From a bacterium (GTDB taxonomy: Bacteria > Bacillota > Bacilli > Lactobacillales > Streptococcaceae), in NCBI GenBank assembly GCA_905221215.1, contig CAJNCI010000001.1, positions 248,001 to 312,000 on the forward strand: a stretch of DNA of 64,000 nt, read 5' to 3'. The notes beneath the pieces were generated by a model. It saw nothing but the letters and a program-made list of their open reading frames with translations. It did no database searches and had not been told where the DNA came from. Positions 19,775 through 30,251 of the stretch are shown in pieces. Each line of letters opens with the position of its first letter. Within the stretch, counting starts at the first letter, position 1. The translations under genes were made by a program, and so were the position numbers.

Positions 19775-21055
19775 ATGACTCGTGATTTTAAATTTGAAAC
19801 TCTACAATTGCATGCTGGTCAAGTTGTGGATCCAGCAACTAAGTCTCGTGCAGTGCCAATTTATCAAACAACATCCTTCGTTTTTGATGATACGCAGGAA
19901 GGTGCTGATCTGTTTGCCTTGAGAAAACCAGGCAACATCTATACTCGTATTACAAATCCTACAACGGCTGCCTTTGAAGAAAGAATCGCTGCTCTTGAAG
20001 GTGGTGTTGGAGCTCTTGCAACAGCATCAGGTATGGCAGCAGTGACTTATACGATTTTGGCTCTTGCCCATGCTGGTGACCACGTGGTAGCAGCATCAAC
20101 TATTTACGGTGGGACCTTCAATCTCTTGAAAGAAACCCTTCCTCGTTATGGGATCACAACAACCTTTGTCGATGTGGATAATTTGGAGGAAGTGGAAGCA
20201 GCTATCGGTGACAATACCAAGCTTGTCTTGATTGAAACCTTGGGTAACCCTTTGATTAACATTCCTGACTTGGAAAAATTGGCTGAGATTGCTCACAAAC
20301 ACCAGATTCCTCTTGTTTCTGATAATACTTTTGCAACACCTTACTTGATTAATGTCTTTTCTCACGGTGTAGATATTGCCATTCACTCTGCGACTAAGTT
20401 TATTGGTGGGCATGGTACGACTATTGGAGGAGTAATTGTCGATAGTGGTCGTTTTGACTGGGCGGCTTCAGGGAAATTCCCTCAATTTGTTGAGGAGGAC
20501 CCAAGTTACCATAACTTGAGCTATACTCGTGATGTGGGTGCGGCAGCCTTTATTATCGCTGTTCGTGTCCAATTGCTCCGTGATACAGGTGCTGCCTTAT
20601 CGCCATTTAATGCGTTCCTCTTGCTCCAAGGACTTGAAACCCTTTCTCTTCGTGTGGAACGTCATGTGCAAAATGCTGAGAAAATCGTTGATTTCCTTGT
20701 CAACCATCCTAAGGTAGAAAAAGTTAACTATCCAAAATTGGCAGATAGTCCTTATCATGCCTTGGCTGAGAAATATTTACCAAAAGGTGTGGGTTCAATC
20801 TTTACCTTCCATGTCAAAGGTGGGGAGGCAGAAGCACGAAAGGTAATTGATCATTTAGAAATCTTCTCTGACCTTGCAAACGTAGCAGATGCTAAATCGC
20901 TTGTTGTCCATCCAGCAACAACTACTCACGGTCAATTGTCAGAAAAAGACCTGGAAGCAGCTGGTGTAACACCAAACCAAATCCGCTTGTCTATCGGACT
21001 TGAAAATGTAGATGATTTGATTGAAGACTTGCGCTTAGCCTTGGAAAAAATTTAA
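19775..21055 (+). CDS. O-acetylhomoserine/O-acetylserine sulfhydrylase (Cys/Met PLP family)
   Basis: 426 aa. A PLP enzyme of the Cys/Met metabolism family. Length (about 425-430) and the N-terminal FKFETLQLHAGQ point to O-acetylhomoserine aminocarboxypropyltransferase rather than the shorter (about 380 aa) cystathionine synthases and lyases. It would make homocysteine (or cysteine) directly from sulfide. The PLP lysine is about Lys208 in SATKFIGGHGT; the cofactor loop ASGMAAVTY is intact. GGAGGT precedes the ATG. Single-gene unit with promoter and terminator. Naming beyond the family is inference. Confidence 0.85.
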   Translation: MTRDFKFETLQLHAGQVVDPATKSRAVPIYQTTSFVFDDTQEGADLFALRKPGNIYTRITNPTTAAFEERIAALEGGVGALATASGMAAVTYTILALAHAGDHVVAASTIYGGTFNLLKETLPRYGITTTFVDVDNLEEVEAAIGDNTKLVLIETLGNPLINIPDLEKLAEIAHKHQIPLVSDNTFATPYLINVFSHGVDIAIHSATKFIGGHGTTIGGVIVDSGRFDWAASGKFPQFVEEDPSYHNLSYTRDVGAAAFIIAVRVQLLRDTGAALSPFNAFLLLQGLETLSLRVERHVQNAEKIVDFLVNHPKVEKVNYPKLADSPYHALAEKYLPKGVGSIFTFHVKGGEAEARKVIDHLEIFSDLANVADAKSLVVHPATTTHGQLSEKDLEAAGVTPNQIRLSIGLENVDDLIEDLRLALEKI

Positions 21056-21067
21056 AGTAAAAGATAT

Positions 21068-21096
21068 AAACAGTGGGTTTCGACTCACTGTTTTTG
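21068..21096 (+). terminator. Terminator after the sulfhydrylase gene
   Basis: AAACAGTG/CACTGTTT stem (21068-21075 with 21086-21093) with a T-rich 3' side. Confidence 0.85.
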
Positions 21097-21111
21097 ATTT
21101 TCCCTCAGGCA

Positions 21112-21120
21112 TGATATAAT
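21112..21120 (+). promoter_or_regulatory. Promoter of the DUF2130 gene
   Basis: TGA-extended TATAAT at 21115-21120, 30 bp before the ATG. Confidence 0.65.
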
Positions 21121-21149
21121 GATTACAGAAGTCTAGAAAGAGGAACGAT

Positions 21150-22424
21150 ATGAACGAAATCAAATGTCCCAACTGTGGGGAAGTCTTTACAGTAAATGAA
21201 AGTCAGTATGCTGAACTATTGTCTCAAGTGAGAACGGCAGAGTTTGATAAGGAATTACACGACCGCATGAAGCAGGAACTGGCTTTGGCTGAGCAGAAGG
21301 CCATGAATGAGCAACAGTCTAAACTAGCTCAAAAAGACCAAGAAATCGCGCAATTGCAGAGTCAAATCCAAAACTTTGATACAGAGAAAGAGTTGGCCAA
21401 GAAAGAGGTTGAACAAACAAGTCATGAGGCCTTATTAGCAAAGGACAAGGAAGTGCAGGCCTTGGAAAATCAATTGGCCACCTTGCGTTTAGAGCATGAA
21501 AATCAACTGCAAAAGACCCTTTCTGATCTTGAAAAAGAACGGGATCAGGTTAAAAACCAGCTTCTTTTACAAGAAAAAGAAAACGAGCTTTCTCTTGCTT
21601 CTGTTAAACAAAATTATGAAGCACAGCTCAAAGCAGCGAGTGAACAAGTCGAATTTTATAAGAATTTCAAGGCTCAACAATCTACCAAAGCAATTGGCGA
21701 AAGTCTGGAACACTATGCAGAGAGTGAGTTTAACAAGGTCCGTAGTTTTGCATTTCCAAATGCCTACTTTGAGAAGGATAACAAGGTTTCAGCGCGTGGT
21801 TCTAAAGGAGACTTTATCTTCCGTGAATGTGATGAAAATGGAGTGGAAATCATTTCCATTATGTTTGAGATGAAAAATGAAGCGGATGGAACAGAGAAGA
21901 AGCACAAGAATGCAGATTTTTATAAGGAATTGGACAAGGACCGTCGGGAGAAGAACTGTGAGTATGCGGTTTTGGTGACCATGCTTGAGGCTGATAACGA
22001 CTACTTTAACACGGGGATTGTTGATGTCAGCCACGAATATGAAAAGATGTATGTGGTTCGTCCTCAATTCTTTATCCAGTTGATTGGGCTCTTGCGAAAT
22101 GCAGCGCTTAATTCCCTAAAATATAAGCAGGAGTTGGCCTTGGTTCGGGAGCAAAATATTGATATTACGCACTTTGAAGAAGACTTGGATGCATTTAAAC
22201 AGGCCTTTGCCAAGAACTACAACTCTGCTTCAACCAACTTTGGTAAAGCAATCGATGAAATCGACAAGGCCATAAAACGGATGGAAGAGGTTAAAAAGTT
22301 CCTAACAACATCTGAAAACCAACTCCGTCTGGCAAATAACAAATTGGAAGATGTCTCTGTTAAAAAACTAACTCGAAAAAATCCTACCATGAAAGCGAAG
22401 TTTGAAGCATTGAAGGGGGAGTGA
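21150..22424 (+). CDS. DUF2130 coiled-coil protein with N-terminal zinc-ribbon half
   Basis: 424 aa. It opens with [12 protein letters not shown], a C-x2-C knuckle. A long Gln/Glu/Lys-rich coiled coil (about 30-180) follows, then the DUF2130 domain ([37 protein letters not shown]; about 190-330), whose conserved acidic and Lys residues resemble a restriction-nuclease-like core. The C-terminus is helical and ends in a basic segment. No signal peptide. Function is not established; a DNA-processing or binding role is suggested only by the fold resemblance. truB follows 10 bp downstream and is likely cotranscribed. Confidence 0.85.
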   Translation: MNEIKCPNCGEVFTVNESQYAELLSQVRTAEFDKELHDRMKQELALAEQKAMNEQQSKLAQKDQEIAQLQSQIQNFDTEKELAKKEVEQTSHEALLAKDKEVQALENQLATLRLEHENQLQKTLSDLEKERDQVKNQLLLQEKENELSLASVKQNYEAQLKAASEQVEFYKNFKAQQSTKAIGESLEHYAESEFNKVRSFAFPNAYFEKDNKVSARGSKGDFIFRECDENGVEIISIMFEMKNEADGTEKKHKNADFYKELDKDRREKNCEYAVLVTMLEADNDYFNTGIVDVSHEYEKMYVVRPQFFIQLIGLLRNAALNSLKYKQELALVREQNIDITHFEEDLDAFKQAFAKNYNSASTNFGKAIDEIDKAIKRMEEVKKFLTTSENQLRLANNKLEDVSVKKLTRKNPTMKAKFEALKGE

Positions 22425-22434
22425 GAAAGCAAAA

Positions 22435-23313
22435 ATGAACGGTATTATTAACTTAAAAAAAGAAGCGGGGATGACCTCGCATGATGTGGTTTTTAAACTG
22501 CGTAAGATTTTGGGAACCAAGAAGATTGGTCATGGTGGGACCTTGGATCCGGATGTGGTGGGTGTTTTGCCCATTGCGGTTGGCAAGGCGACACGCATGG
22601 TCGAGTTTATGCAGGATGAGGGCAAGGTCTATGAGGGAGAAATCACTCTCGGCTATTCAACGACGACCGAGGATGCTAGTGGGGAAGTGGTCGCAGAGAC
22701 TCCTGTTTTGTCGCCCTTGGATGAAATCATTGTCGATGAAGCCATTGCTAGCTTGACTGGGCCTATTACTCAGATTCCTCCTATGTATTCGGCAGTAAAG
22801 GTCAATGGTCGCAAGCTCTATGAGTATGCGCGCGCTGGTCAGGAAGTTGAGCGCCCCGAACGTCAGGTGACAATTTATAGCTTTGAGCGGACAAGTCCGA
22901 TTTCTTATGATGGCGAACTTGCACGTTTTACTTTTCGTGTGAAATGCAGTAAGGGAACTTATATCCGTACCTTGTCAGTTGATTTGGGAGAAAAACTTGG
23001 ATATGCTGCCCATATGTCACATTTAACAAGGACTAGTGCAGCTGGTTTGCAACTAGAAGATGCTCTTACCTTGGAAGAAATTGCTTCAAAAGTGGAGACT
23101 GGCCAGCTGGATTTTCTCCATCCTTTAGAGATTGGGACAGGTGATCTTGTCAAAGTTTTCCTAAGTCCAGAAGAGGCTACAGAAGTGCGCTTTGGTCGCT
23201 TTATTGAGCTCGACCAAACGGACAAAGAACTGGCTGCCTTTGAAGGCGATACATTGTTAGCTATTCTAGAAAAACGAGACAATCTTTATAAGCCAAGGAA
23301 GGTTTTTAGCTAG
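22435..23313 (+). CDS. truB: tRNA pseudouridine-55 synthase TruB
   Basis: 292 aa. Isomerises U55 in the T arm of tRNAs. The catalytic aspartate is Asp38 in [10 protein letters not shown]. Other motifs are [38 protein letters not shown] and [11 protein letters not shown] short C-terminal PUA-like extension is present. It starts 10 bp after the DUF2130 gene with a GTGAG ribosome site. Confidence 0.96.
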   Translation: MNGIINLKKEAGMTSHDVVFKLRKILGTKKIGHGGTLDPDVVGVLPIAVGKATRMVEFMQDEGKVYEGEITLGYSTTTEDASGEVVAETPVLSPLDEIIVDEAIASLTGPITQIPPMYSAVKVNGRKLYEYARAGQEVERPERQVTIYSFERTSPISYDGELARFTFRVKCSKGTYIRTLSVDLGEKLGYAAHMSHLTRTSAAGLQLEDALTLEEIASKVETGQLDFLHPLEIGTGDLVKVFLSPEEATEVRFGRFIELDQTDKELAAFEGDTLLAILEKRDNLYKPRKVFS

Positions 23314-23387
23314 TCTAACTGAGGTGTAGGGATTAAAATTGTTCCCCATAGATTATCCAAATCAGACTATAAATTTTGCAAAAAATG

Positions 23388-23396
23388 TGATAGAAT
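23388..23396 (+). promoter_or_regulatory. udk extended -10 promoter
   Basis: TGA followed by TAGAAT at 23391-23396, 29 bp before the udk ATG. -35 not clear. Confidence 0.5.
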
Positions 23397-23425
23397 AGAC
23401 CACGGATAAAAAAACGGAGGATAGC

Positions 23426-24064
23426 ATGCAAAATAGACCAATCATTATCGGAGTGACAGGTGGTTCTGGTGGAGGAAAAACCAGTGTTTCAAGAGCCATT
23501 TTATCGCATTTTCCTGATGAAAAGATTTCCATGATTGAGCACGATTCATACTACAAGGATCAGTCTCATTTGACCTTTGAAGAGCGTGTTAAAACTAACT
23601 ACGACCACCCTTTTGCCTTTGATACAGACTTGATGATCGAGCAAATTAAGGAATTGTTGGCGGGTCGTCCGGTGGACATCCCGACTTATGACTATACAGA
23701 GCATACACGCAGTAGCAAGACTTATCGTCAGGAGCCTCAAGATGTCTTTATCGTTGAGGGGATTTTGGTCTTGGAGGACAAGCGCCTGCGCGATTTGATG
23801 GATATCAAGATTTTTGTGGATACGGATGATGATGTGCGCATTATTCGTCGTATCAAGCGTGATATGGAAGAACGTGGCCGTAGCCTTGACAGCGTTATTG
23901 ACCAGTATTTAGGTGTGGTTAAACCCATGTACCACCAGTTTATTGAGCCGACTAAGCGTTATGCGGATATCGTTATTCCTGAAGGGGTTAGCAATATAGT
24001 TGCTATCGATCTGTTGACGACCAAGATTGCAAAGATTTTGGAAGAAGCTCGAAACAGCAAATAA
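23426..24064 (+). CDS. udk: Uridine/cytidine kinase
   Basis: 212 aa. Phosphorylates uridine and cytidine to UMP and CMP in pyrimidine salvage. P loop [12 protein letters not shown] (about residues 9-20; the middle Gly is unusual but compatible), [12 protein letters not shown] for nucleoside binding, [14 protein letters not shown] segment ([13 protein letters not shown]), VEGILVL, and the lid [17 protein letters not shown] precedes the ATG. Bounded by its own promoter and a strong terminator. Confidence 0.95.
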   Translation: MQNRPIIIGVTGGSGGGKTSVSRAILSHFPDEKISMIEHDSYYKDQSHLTFEERVKTNYDHPFAFDTDLMIEQIKELLAGRPVDIPTYDYTEHTRSSKTYRQEPQDVFIVEGILVLEDKRLRDLMDIKIFVDTDDDVRIIRRIKRDMEERGRSLDSVIDQYLGVVKPMYHQFIEPTKRYADIVIPEGVSNIVAIDLLTTKIAKILEEARNSK

Positions 24065-24072
24065 TCATACGT

Positions 24073-24092
24073 GGAGGCCTTGCCTCCTTTTT
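24073..24092 (+). terminator. udk terminator
   Basis: GGAGGC/GCCTCC stem (24073-24078 with 24082-24087) with a 3-nt loop, followed by Ts. Confidence 0.92.
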
Positions 24093-24142
24093 CTATTTTT
24101 CCCTTATAATGGTACATAAATGAAGATTTTTAGGCATAATTT

Positions 24143-24151
24143 TGGTATAAT
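24143..24151 (+). promoter_or_regulatory. Promoter of the xseA-recN operon
   Basis: TGG-extended TATAAT at 24146-24151. The predicted start of transcription (about 24158) is next to a 7-codon ORF (ATG 24159, stop at 24180-24182) that ends just before xseA. Confidence 0.65.
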
Positions 24152-24191
24152 AATACCCATGAAAGAGCAAGGAAATGAATAGTAGGTGGAG

Positions 24192-25532
24192 ATGGAAAAG
24201 TATTTATCGGTAACAACTTTGACCAAATATCTGAAAATGAAATTCGATAAAGACCCTTACTTGGAACGGGTCTATTTAACTGGTCAAGTTTCCAACTTTC
24301 GTAAACGACCTACTCACCAATACTTCTCCCTAAAGGATGATCATGCAGTTATTCAAGCGACTATTTGGTCTGGGATTTATCAGAAATTAGGTTTTGACCT
24401 GGAAGAAGGAATGAAGATCAATGTGATTGGGCGTGTTCAGGTCTACGAACCGAGCGGTAGCTACTCCATCATTATTGAAAAGGCTGAGCCTGATGGCGTT
24501 GGGGCGTTAGCGATTCAGTTTGAACAACTCAAGAAAAAATTGACAGAAGAAGGTCTGTTTCAAGAGAGATTCAAGCAACCTCTGCCCCAATTTTCTAAGA
24601 GAATTGGTGTGGTGACCAGTCGCAGTGGAGCTGTTATTCGAGATATTATTACGACTGTCAGCAGGCGCTTTCCAGGTGTGGACATTCTTCTCTATCCGAC
24701 CAAGGTACAAGGTGATGGAGCAGCAGAAGAAATTGCTCGAAATATTGCGCGTGCTAATGAACGTGACGATTTGGACTTGCTGATTATTGGTCGTGGAGGG
24801 GGTTCTATCGAGGATCTCTGGGCCTTTAACGAAGAAATTGTGGTACGAGCTATTTTTGAATCTCGTTTGCCAGTTATCTCTAGTGTGGGGCATGAGACGG
24901 ATGTGACTTTGGCGGACTTTGTGGCAGATCGCAGAGCAGCGACGCCAACAGCAGCAGCTGAACTAGCAACACCTGTGACCAAGTTGGATGTGTTGGCTCA
25001 TTTGCAAAATCAAGAAAAACGGATGGCAACAGCAGTCCGAAATGTCCTAGCTAAGAAACAAGAATCTTTGAAAAAATGCAGTCAGTCTGTTATCTTTAGA
25101 CAGCCAGAGCGCTTGTATGATGGTTATTTGCAACGATTGGATCAACTGCAACTGCGCTTAAAACAAAGTTTGCGCACACAGATTTCCGATAACAAACAGC
25201 TAGTACAAGCAAGGACACATCAACTGGTGCAATTATCACCTATTACCAAAATCCAGCGTTATCAAGACCGCCTAGGTCAATTGGACAAGCTCTTACGAAG
25301 CCAAATGGCGCTTGTTTATGATGCCAAGGTTGCTGAGGTGAAAAGACTTTCAGAAGCCTTGTTGATGTTGGATACCAGTCGAATCGTGGCGCGTGGTTAT
25401 GCTATTGTCAAAAAAGAAGAGTCCGTTGTAGATTCGGTTGAGAATTTGAAGAAGAAAGACCAAGTAACGCTTTTGATGCGAGATGGTCAAGTAGAATTAG
25501 AGGTTAAAGATGTCAAAACAAAAGAAATTTGA
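24192..25532 (+). CDS. xseA: Exodeoxyribonuclease VII large subunit
   Basis: 446 aa. The catalytic subunit of exonuclease VII, which degrades single-stranded DNA to oligonucleotides. N-terminal OB fold ([20 protein letters not shown]), catalytic core with [28 protein letters not shown] and [12 protein letters not shown], then a long coiled coil. The ATG at 24192 matches the remembered family N-terminus ([14 protein letters not shown]). A GTG six bases upstream (24186) is the alternative, and the AAGG at 24169 suits it slightly better. It overlaps xseB by 23 bp. Confidence 0.95.
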   Translation: MEKYLSVTTLTKYLKMKFDKDPYLERVYLTGQVSNFRKRPTHQYFSLKDDHAVIQATIWSGIYQKLGFDLEEGMKINVIGRVQVYEPSGSYSIIIEKAEPDGVGALAIQFEQLKKKLTEEGLFQERFKQPLPQFSKRIGVVTSRSGAVIRDIITTVSRRFPGVDILLYPTKVQGDGAAEEIARNIARANERDDLDLLIIGRGGGSIEDLWAFNEEIVVRAIFESRLPVISSVGHETDVTLADFVADRRAATPTAAAELATPVTKLDVLAHLQNQEKRMATAVRNVLAKKQESLKKCSQSVIFRQPERLYDGYLQRLDQLQLRLKQSLRTQISDNKQLVQARTHQLVQLSPITKIQRYQDRLGQLDKLLRSQMALVYDAKVAEVKRLSEALLMLDTSRIVARGYAIVKKEESVVDSVENLKKKDQVTLLMRDGQVELEVKDVKTKEI

Positions 25533-25722
25533 GGAAAATCTAGCAGAACTGGAGACCATTGTCCAAAGTTTGGAAAATGGTGAAATTGCTTTGGAAGATG
25601 CGATTGCTGCCTTTCAAAAAGGCATGGTCTTGTCAAAAGAGCTCCAAGCGACTCTGGACAAGGCTGAAAAGACCTTGGTCAAGGTTATGCAAGAAGACGG
25701 AACAGAAAGTGATTTTGAATGA
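25510..25722 (+). CDS. xseB: Exodeoxyribonuclease VII small subunit
   Basis: 70 aa, a helical hairpin with the family signature [20 protein letters not shown] and FQKGM. Several copies bind the XseA coiled coil. Its start lies inside the xseA 3' end and its stop overlaps the ispA start (ATGA), so three genes are coupled. Confidence 0.95.
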   Translation: MSKQKKFEENLAELETIVQSLENGEIALEDAIAAFQKGMVLSKELQATLDKAEKTLVKVMQEDGTESDFE

Positions 25723-26594
25723 AAAAGCAAGAAAAATTAGCTCTTGTTGAGTCGGCTTTGGAAGACTTTTATGGAGACCAGCAGTTTGCCTCTAGTTTGC
25801 GAGAGTCTGTTCTCTATTCCATTCATGCTGGTGGCAAACGTATTCGCCCTTTTCTCTTGTTAGAAGTTCTGGAATCCTTGCAAGTTGCCATCAAACCTGC
25901 TCACGCGCAGGTAGCCGCGGCCTTGGAAATGATTCATACAGGGAGCTTGATTCACGATGACCTTCCTGCCATGGATGATGACGATTATCGTCGGGGACGT
26001 TTGACCAATCATAAGAAATTTGGCGAAGCAATGGCGATTTTGGCAGGAGATGCCTTATTCCTAGATCCATATGCCTTGATAGCGCAGGCAGATTTGCCAA
26101 GTCAAATCAAGTTGGACTTGATTGCCAATTTATCGCTTGCTTCAGGTAGTCTAGGCATGGTAGCAGGGCAGGTTTTGGACATGGAAGGCGAACACCAGCA
26201 TTTGTCTTTGGAAGAGCTCCAAACCATTCATGCCAATAAAACTGGGAAGTTATTAGCTTATCCCTTCCAAGCAGCTGCTATCATAGCTGAATTAGCACCA
26301 GAAATCCAAACAAAATTGAAAACTGTGGGTGAATTGATTGGACTTGCCTTTCAAGTTAGAGACGATGTGCTTGATGTGACAGCTAGTTTTGAGGAAATCG
26401 GCAAGACTCCTCAAAAGGACTTGCAGGCAGAAAAATCAACCTACCCAGCCTTGTTGGGCTTGGAAGAAGCCATTACCTTTTGTAACCAAACCCTGGATCA
26501 AGCTAATGCCAAATTAGAAGAAATTGCCCAGCAGGTTCCCTTTGAGATAGAATCGATTGTAAGAGTAGTAGAAAGTTTGAGAATCAATGGCTAA
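25719..26594 (+). CDS. ispA: Geranylgeranyl/farnesyl diphosphate synthase (polyprenyl synthetase)
   Basis: 291 aa. A short-chain trans-prenyltransferase that condenses IPP with allylic diphosphates to give C15 (or C20) precursors of undecaprenyl phosphate. The first Asp-rich motif is [10 protein letters not shown] (about 81-90) and the second is DDVLD (about 215). GGKRIRPFL and KTGKLL are present. The ATG overlaps the xseB stop. The product length is not readable with certainty; farnesyl is usual for this genomic place. Confidence 0.93.
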   Translation: MKKQEKLALVESALEDFYGDQQFASSLRESVLYSIHAGGKRIRPFLLLEVLESLQVAIKPAHAQVAAALEMIHTGSLIHDDLPAMDDDDYRRGRLTNHKKFGEAMAILAGDALFLDPYALIAQADLPSQIKLDLIANLSLASGSLGMVAGQVLDMEGEHQHLSLEELQTIHANKTGKLLAYPFQAAAIIAELAPEIQTKLKTVGELIGLAFQVRDDVLDVTASFEEIGKTPQKDLQAEKSTYPALLGLEEAITFCNQTLDQANAKLEEIAQQVPFEIESIVRVVESLRING

Positions 26595-27402
26595 GGAAAG
26601 AGTGGATGTACTAGCTTATAAACAGGGCTTGTTTGAAACGAGAGAGCAGGCCAAGCGCGGTGTCATGGCTGGACTAGTCGTAGCAGTCCTGAATGGAGAA
26701 CGGTTTGATAAACCAGGAGAGAAAATTCCAGATGACACCGAGTTAAAACTCAAGGGTGAGAAACTCAAGTATGTTAGCCGCGGTGGCTTGAAATTGGAAA
26801 AAGCCTTGCAAGTCTTTGATTTGTCAGTTGAAGGAGCAACAACGATTGATATTGGAGCTTCTACTGGAGGTTTTACCGATGTCATGTTGCAAAATGGTGC
26901 TGAGTTAGTCTTTGCAGTTGATGTTGGTACCAATCAATTGGCTTGGAAATTACGCCAAGACCCACGAGTGGTCAGCATGGAGCAGTTCAATTTTCGCTAT
27001 GCTGAAAAGACTGATTTCGAAAAGGAACCGAGCTTTGCCAGTATTGATGTGAGTTTTATTTCTCTCAGCCTGATTTTGCCAGCCTTGCACCGAGTGTTAG
27101 CCGATCAAGGTCAGGTTGTGGCTCTAGTTAAGCCTCAGTTTGAGGCAGGACGTGAGCAGATTGGAAAAAATGGAATTATTCGAGATGCTAAGGTTCACCA
27201 AAATGTCCTTGAATCTGTCACAGCTATGGCAGTAGAGGAAGGTTTTTCAGTCCTTGGTTTGGATTTTTCTCCCATCCAAGGTGGTCATGGCAATATTGAG
27301 TTTTTAGCGTATTTGAAAAAAGAAGAGTCAGCAAGCAATCAGGTTCTTGCTGAGATTGAAGAAGTAGTAGAGAGGGCGCATAGTCAATTTAAAAATGAAT
27401 AA
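26587..27402 (+). CDS. tlyA: TlyA-family rRNA 2'-O-methyltransferase (putative hemolysin A)
   Basis: 271 aa. An N-terminal S4 RNA-binding domain (about 1-65) is followed by an FtsJ-type methyltransferase with the SAM motif TIDIGASTGGFTDVML near residue 88 and the KPQFEAGR motif. Family members methylate ribosomal RNA; the hemolysin name is historical. Overlaps ispA by 8 bp and the next argR gene by 8 bp. Confidence 0.93.
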   Translation: MAKERVDVLAYKQGLFETREQAKRGVMAGLVVAVLNGERFDKPGEKIPDDTELKLKGEKLKYVSRGGLKLEKALQVFDLSVEGATTIDIGASTGGFTDVMLQNGAELVFAVDVGTNQLAWKLRQDPRVVSMEQFNFRYAEKTDFEKEPSFASIDVSFISLSLILPALHRVLADQGQVVALVKPQFEAGREQIGKNGIIRDAKVHQNVLESVTAMAVEEGFSVLGLDFSPIQGGHGNIEFLAYLKKEESASNQVLAEIEEVVERAHSQFKNE

Positions 27403-27826
27403 AAAAGAGAGACTTGAAAAAATTAGACGATTTGTGACAGATTATCAAATCGGTACGCAAGAAGAAATCGTAGAACATTTGAAAGAGGCAGGCATCACTG
27501 CCACTCAGGCAACGGTATCACGAGATATCAAAGAACTGGGTATTGTCAAAATTCCTTTGAGAGACAATACTTATGTCTATGAATTGCCTAAATCAATCGT
27601 AAAAAGTTTGCAATTGGCTGAAGACAATATCGAATCTGCTGAATTGATGGAAAAGATGATCAATCTCCAAGTCATCCCAGGAAATACGGCTTTTGTAAAA
27701 GCTCAGTTAATCGAGACTTTTGCGGACAAGATTTTTAGTTGCTTGGCTGATGATAGCTCGATTTTAGTCATTGCCAGAAGTGAAAATCTAGCTGAGGAAA
27801 TCTTTGAACAAGTAAAAAATTGGTAG
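27395..27826 (+). CDS. ahrC: ArgR/AhrC-family regulator
   Basis: 143 aa. A winged-helix N-terminus (QATVSRDIKELGIVKIP) and a C-terminal oligomerisation domain (INLQVIPGNTAFVKAQLI). The family's arginine-pocket GDD is replaced by ADDSS in SCLADDSSILVIA, unlike the paralogue at 4630-5100, so effector binding may differ or need a partner ArgR. It is fused by overlaps into the xseA-recN operon, the usual place for AhrC in Firmicutes. Confidence 0.93.
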   Translation: MNKKERLEKIRRFVTDYQIGTQEEIVEHLKEAGITATQATVSRDIKELGIVKIPLRDNTYVYELPKSIVKSLQLAEDNIESAELMEKMINLQVIPGNTAFVKAQLIETFADKIFSCLADDSSILVIARSENLAEEIFEQVKNW

Positions 27827-27832
27827 GTCTAT

Positions 27833-29500
27833 ATGTTACTTGAAATTTCGATAAAAAACTTTGCCATTATTGAGGCTATTTCCCTCAATTTTGAAAAGGG
27901 GATGACTGTCCTGACTGGTGAAACGGGTGCAGGGAAGTCGATTATCATTGATGCCATGAATATGATGTTGGGGGCTCGTGCGACGACAGATGTTATACGT
28001 CATGGTGCACCAAAGGCAGAGATTGAGGGGCTTTTCTCAGTTGAGAATAGTCGTCTTTTGCAGGAAATTTTCGATGAGCAAGGTTTGGAATTGGGTGATG
28101 AGATTATCATCCGTCGGGAAATTCTGCAAAATGGTCGTAGTATCAGCCGTGTGAATGGCCAGATGGTTAATCTGTCTGTTTTGCGTGCTATTGGGCAACA
28201 TCTGGTGGATATTCATGGTCAGCATGACCAAGAGGAGTTAATGCGTCCTCAACTGCACATCCAGATGTTGGATGAATTTGGCGATGCAGCTTTTTGGGAC
28301 TTGAAAGAAACCTATCAAACGAGTTTTGATGCCTACCGTAAAATGCGTAAGCAGGTTCTGGAAGTCAAGAAAAACCAACAGGAACACAAGGCACGTATCG
28401 AAATGTTGGAATTTCAAATGGCAGAAATTGAGGCAGCCAACTTGCAAGCAGGAGAAGACTTGACTCTCAACCAAGAGAGAGAGAAACTTCTCAACCATAA
28501 AAATATTGCAGATACGCTAACCAATGCCTACAGCATGTTGGACAATGAAGACTTTTCAAGTTTGGCTAATGTTCGTTCAGCCATGAATGACATGGAAAGT
28601 GTCGAAGAGTATGACCCTGAATACCGTGAAATTTCAAGCTCTCTGTCTGAGACCTACTATGTCTTAGAAGACATTAGCAAACGTTTGGAAGCTATTATTG
28701 ACGACCTTGATTTTGATGGTAATCGTCTCATGCAGGTTGAGAATCGTTTGGACCTTCTGCACACTATTACCCGTAAGTATGGTGGAACTGTAGACGATGT
28801 CTTGCTTTATTTTGCCAAGATTACAGAAGAGTACAATCTCTTGACAGGCAATAACCTTTCGTCTGAGGACATGGAAGCAGATCTTAAGAAGTTGGAAGTC
28901 AATCTTGTCGATTTGGCAGGTCAGCTTGCATCTGCTCGTCATGACTTAGCCAATCAACTTGAAGCAGAGATTAAACAAGAACTGCAAGACCTTTATATGG
29001 AAAAAGCCCAGTTTCAGGTTCGTTTTAGCAAGGGCAAATTCAGCCGTGAGGGCAATGAAATGGTCGAATTTTACATTTCAACCAACCCTGGAGAAGACTT
29101 TAAACCCTTGGTCAAGGTTGCATCTGGTGGGGAATTATCCCGTCTCATGCTAGCTATCAAGTCTGCTTTTTCTCGCAAAGAAGGCAAGACTAGCATTGTC
29201 TTTGATGAGGTGGATACGGGAGTTTCAGGTCGTGTAGCTCAAGCTATTGCACAGAAGATTCACAAGATTGGTCAGCATGGTCAGGTACTGGCTATTTCCC
29301 ATTTACCACAAGTGATTGCAATTGCGGATTATCAATTCTTTATTGAGAAGATTAGCAATGAGCATTCAACGGTTTCAACTGTTCGTCTCTTGACGGTTGA
29401 AGAGCGAGTGGAGGAAGTTGCCAAGATGTTGGCAGGTGATGATGTGACGGAAGCTGCCCTGACGCAAGCCAGAGAATTGTTGAGAAACAGGGAGAAATAA
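27833..29500 (+). CDS. recN: DNA repair protein RecN
   Basis: 555 aa. An SMC-like ATPase acting early in double-strand-break repair and, in streptococci, in recombination and transformation. Walker A GETGAGKS lies at about 29-36, two long coiled coils follow, and the ABC signature SGGELSR and Walker B SIVFDEVDTG are near 430-465. Starts 6 bp after ahrC; the phosphoesterase gene follows 1 bp after its stop. Confidence 0.97.
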   Translation: MLLEISIKNFAIIEAISLNFEKGMTVLTGETGAGKSIIIDAMNMMLGARATTDVIRHGAPKAEIEGLFSVENSRLLQEIFDEQGLELGDEIIIRREILQNGRSISRVNGQMVNLSVLRAIGQHLVDIHGQHDQEELMRPQLHIQMLDEFGDAAFWDLKETYQTSFDAYRKMRKQVLEVKKNQQEHKARIEMLEFQMAEIEAANLQAGEDLTLNQEREKLLNHKNIADTLTNAYSMLDNEDFSSLANVRSAMNDMESVEEYDPEYREISSSLSETYYVLEDISKRLEAIIDDLDFDGNRLMQVENRLDLLHTITRKYGGTVDDVLLYFAKITEEYNLLTGNNLSSEDMEADLKKLEVNLVDLAGQLASARHDLANQLEAEIKQELQDLYMEKAQFQVRFSKGKFSREGNEMVEFYISTNPGEDFKPLVKVASGGELSRLMLAIKSAFSRKEGKTSIVFDEVDTGVSGRVAQAIAQKIHKIGQHGQVLAISHLPQVIAIADYQFFIEKISNEHSTVSTVRLLTVEERVEEVAKMLAGDDVTEAALTQARELLRNREK

Positions 29501-29501
29501 G

Positions 29502-30230
29502 ATGACAGACTATTATGTAATTGGAGATATTCACGGAAAAGCTGGGATGCTGGAAGACCTTCTTAAAACATGGGATGGTCAAACCCAGTTGCTCTTTTTG
29601 GGTGATTTGATTGACCGCGGTGAGGATAGTCGCCGTGTTCTTGAAATGGTTAAGGAATTGGTGGACAATCAAGGGGCTATCTGTTTGTCAGGAAATCACG
29701 AGTATATGTTTTTGACTTGGCTAGATGACCCAGAAGAAAGTTATGACCACTATCGCCGCAATGGTGGAGATACAACCATTAACTCTATCCTAGGTCGTCC
29801 CTTGGATGCTCCAGTTGATGGAGTAGAAGATGCCAAGCGGGTTGCTACTGAAGCGGCAGACTTGGTCGCATTTATTCGTCAAATGCCGTTTGTGGTAGAG
29901 ACAGACAAGTATATCTTTGTTCATGCTGGTATTGATTTAACTTTGGATGATTGGCATGAAACTACAGATTATAAAAAAGTCTGGCTTAGAAAACCATTCC
30001 ACGAAGCTGAAAATCATACTGGAAAAACCATTGTCTTCGGTCATACACCGGTCTATGGCTTGCTGAAGCAAGAACGAGGTACTGCTGAGCTTTGGACTAC
30101 AGAAGATGGTAAGATTGGAATGGATGGAGGAGCTGTCTATGGTGGTGTTCTTCATGGGATTGTCTTTACTGACCAAGGAATGACAGAACATCACTTTATC
30201 GAAAATGACGGCTTTGTCGCTGAAGATTAG
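29502..30230 (+). CDS. Metallophosphoesterase (PPP/ApaH-like)
   Basis: 242 aa. All calcineurin-type metal motifs are visible: GDIHG (8-12), GDLIDRG (about 34-40), GNHEYM, HAGID and FGHTPVYG. The set is that of protein-phosphatase/diadenosine-tetraphosphatase-like enzymes. The substrate (phosphoprotein, Ap4A or other nucleotide) cannot be chosen from sequence. Last gene of the xseA operon; its start is one base after the recN stop. Confidence 0.85.
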   Translation: MTDYYVIGDIHGKAGMLEDLLKTWDGQTQLLFLGDLIDRGEDSRRVLEMVKELVDNQGAICLSGNHEYMFLTWLDDPEESYDHYRRNGGDTTINSILGRPLDAPVDGVEDAKRVATEAADLVAFIRQMPFVVETDKYIFVHAGIDLTLDDWHETTDYKKVWLRKPFHEAENHTGKTIVFGHTPVYGLLKQERGTAELWTTEDGKIGMDGGAVYGGVLHGIVFTDQGMTEHHFIENDGFVAED

Positions 30231-30251
30231 TACTCCTAGCAGGGTATGGTC

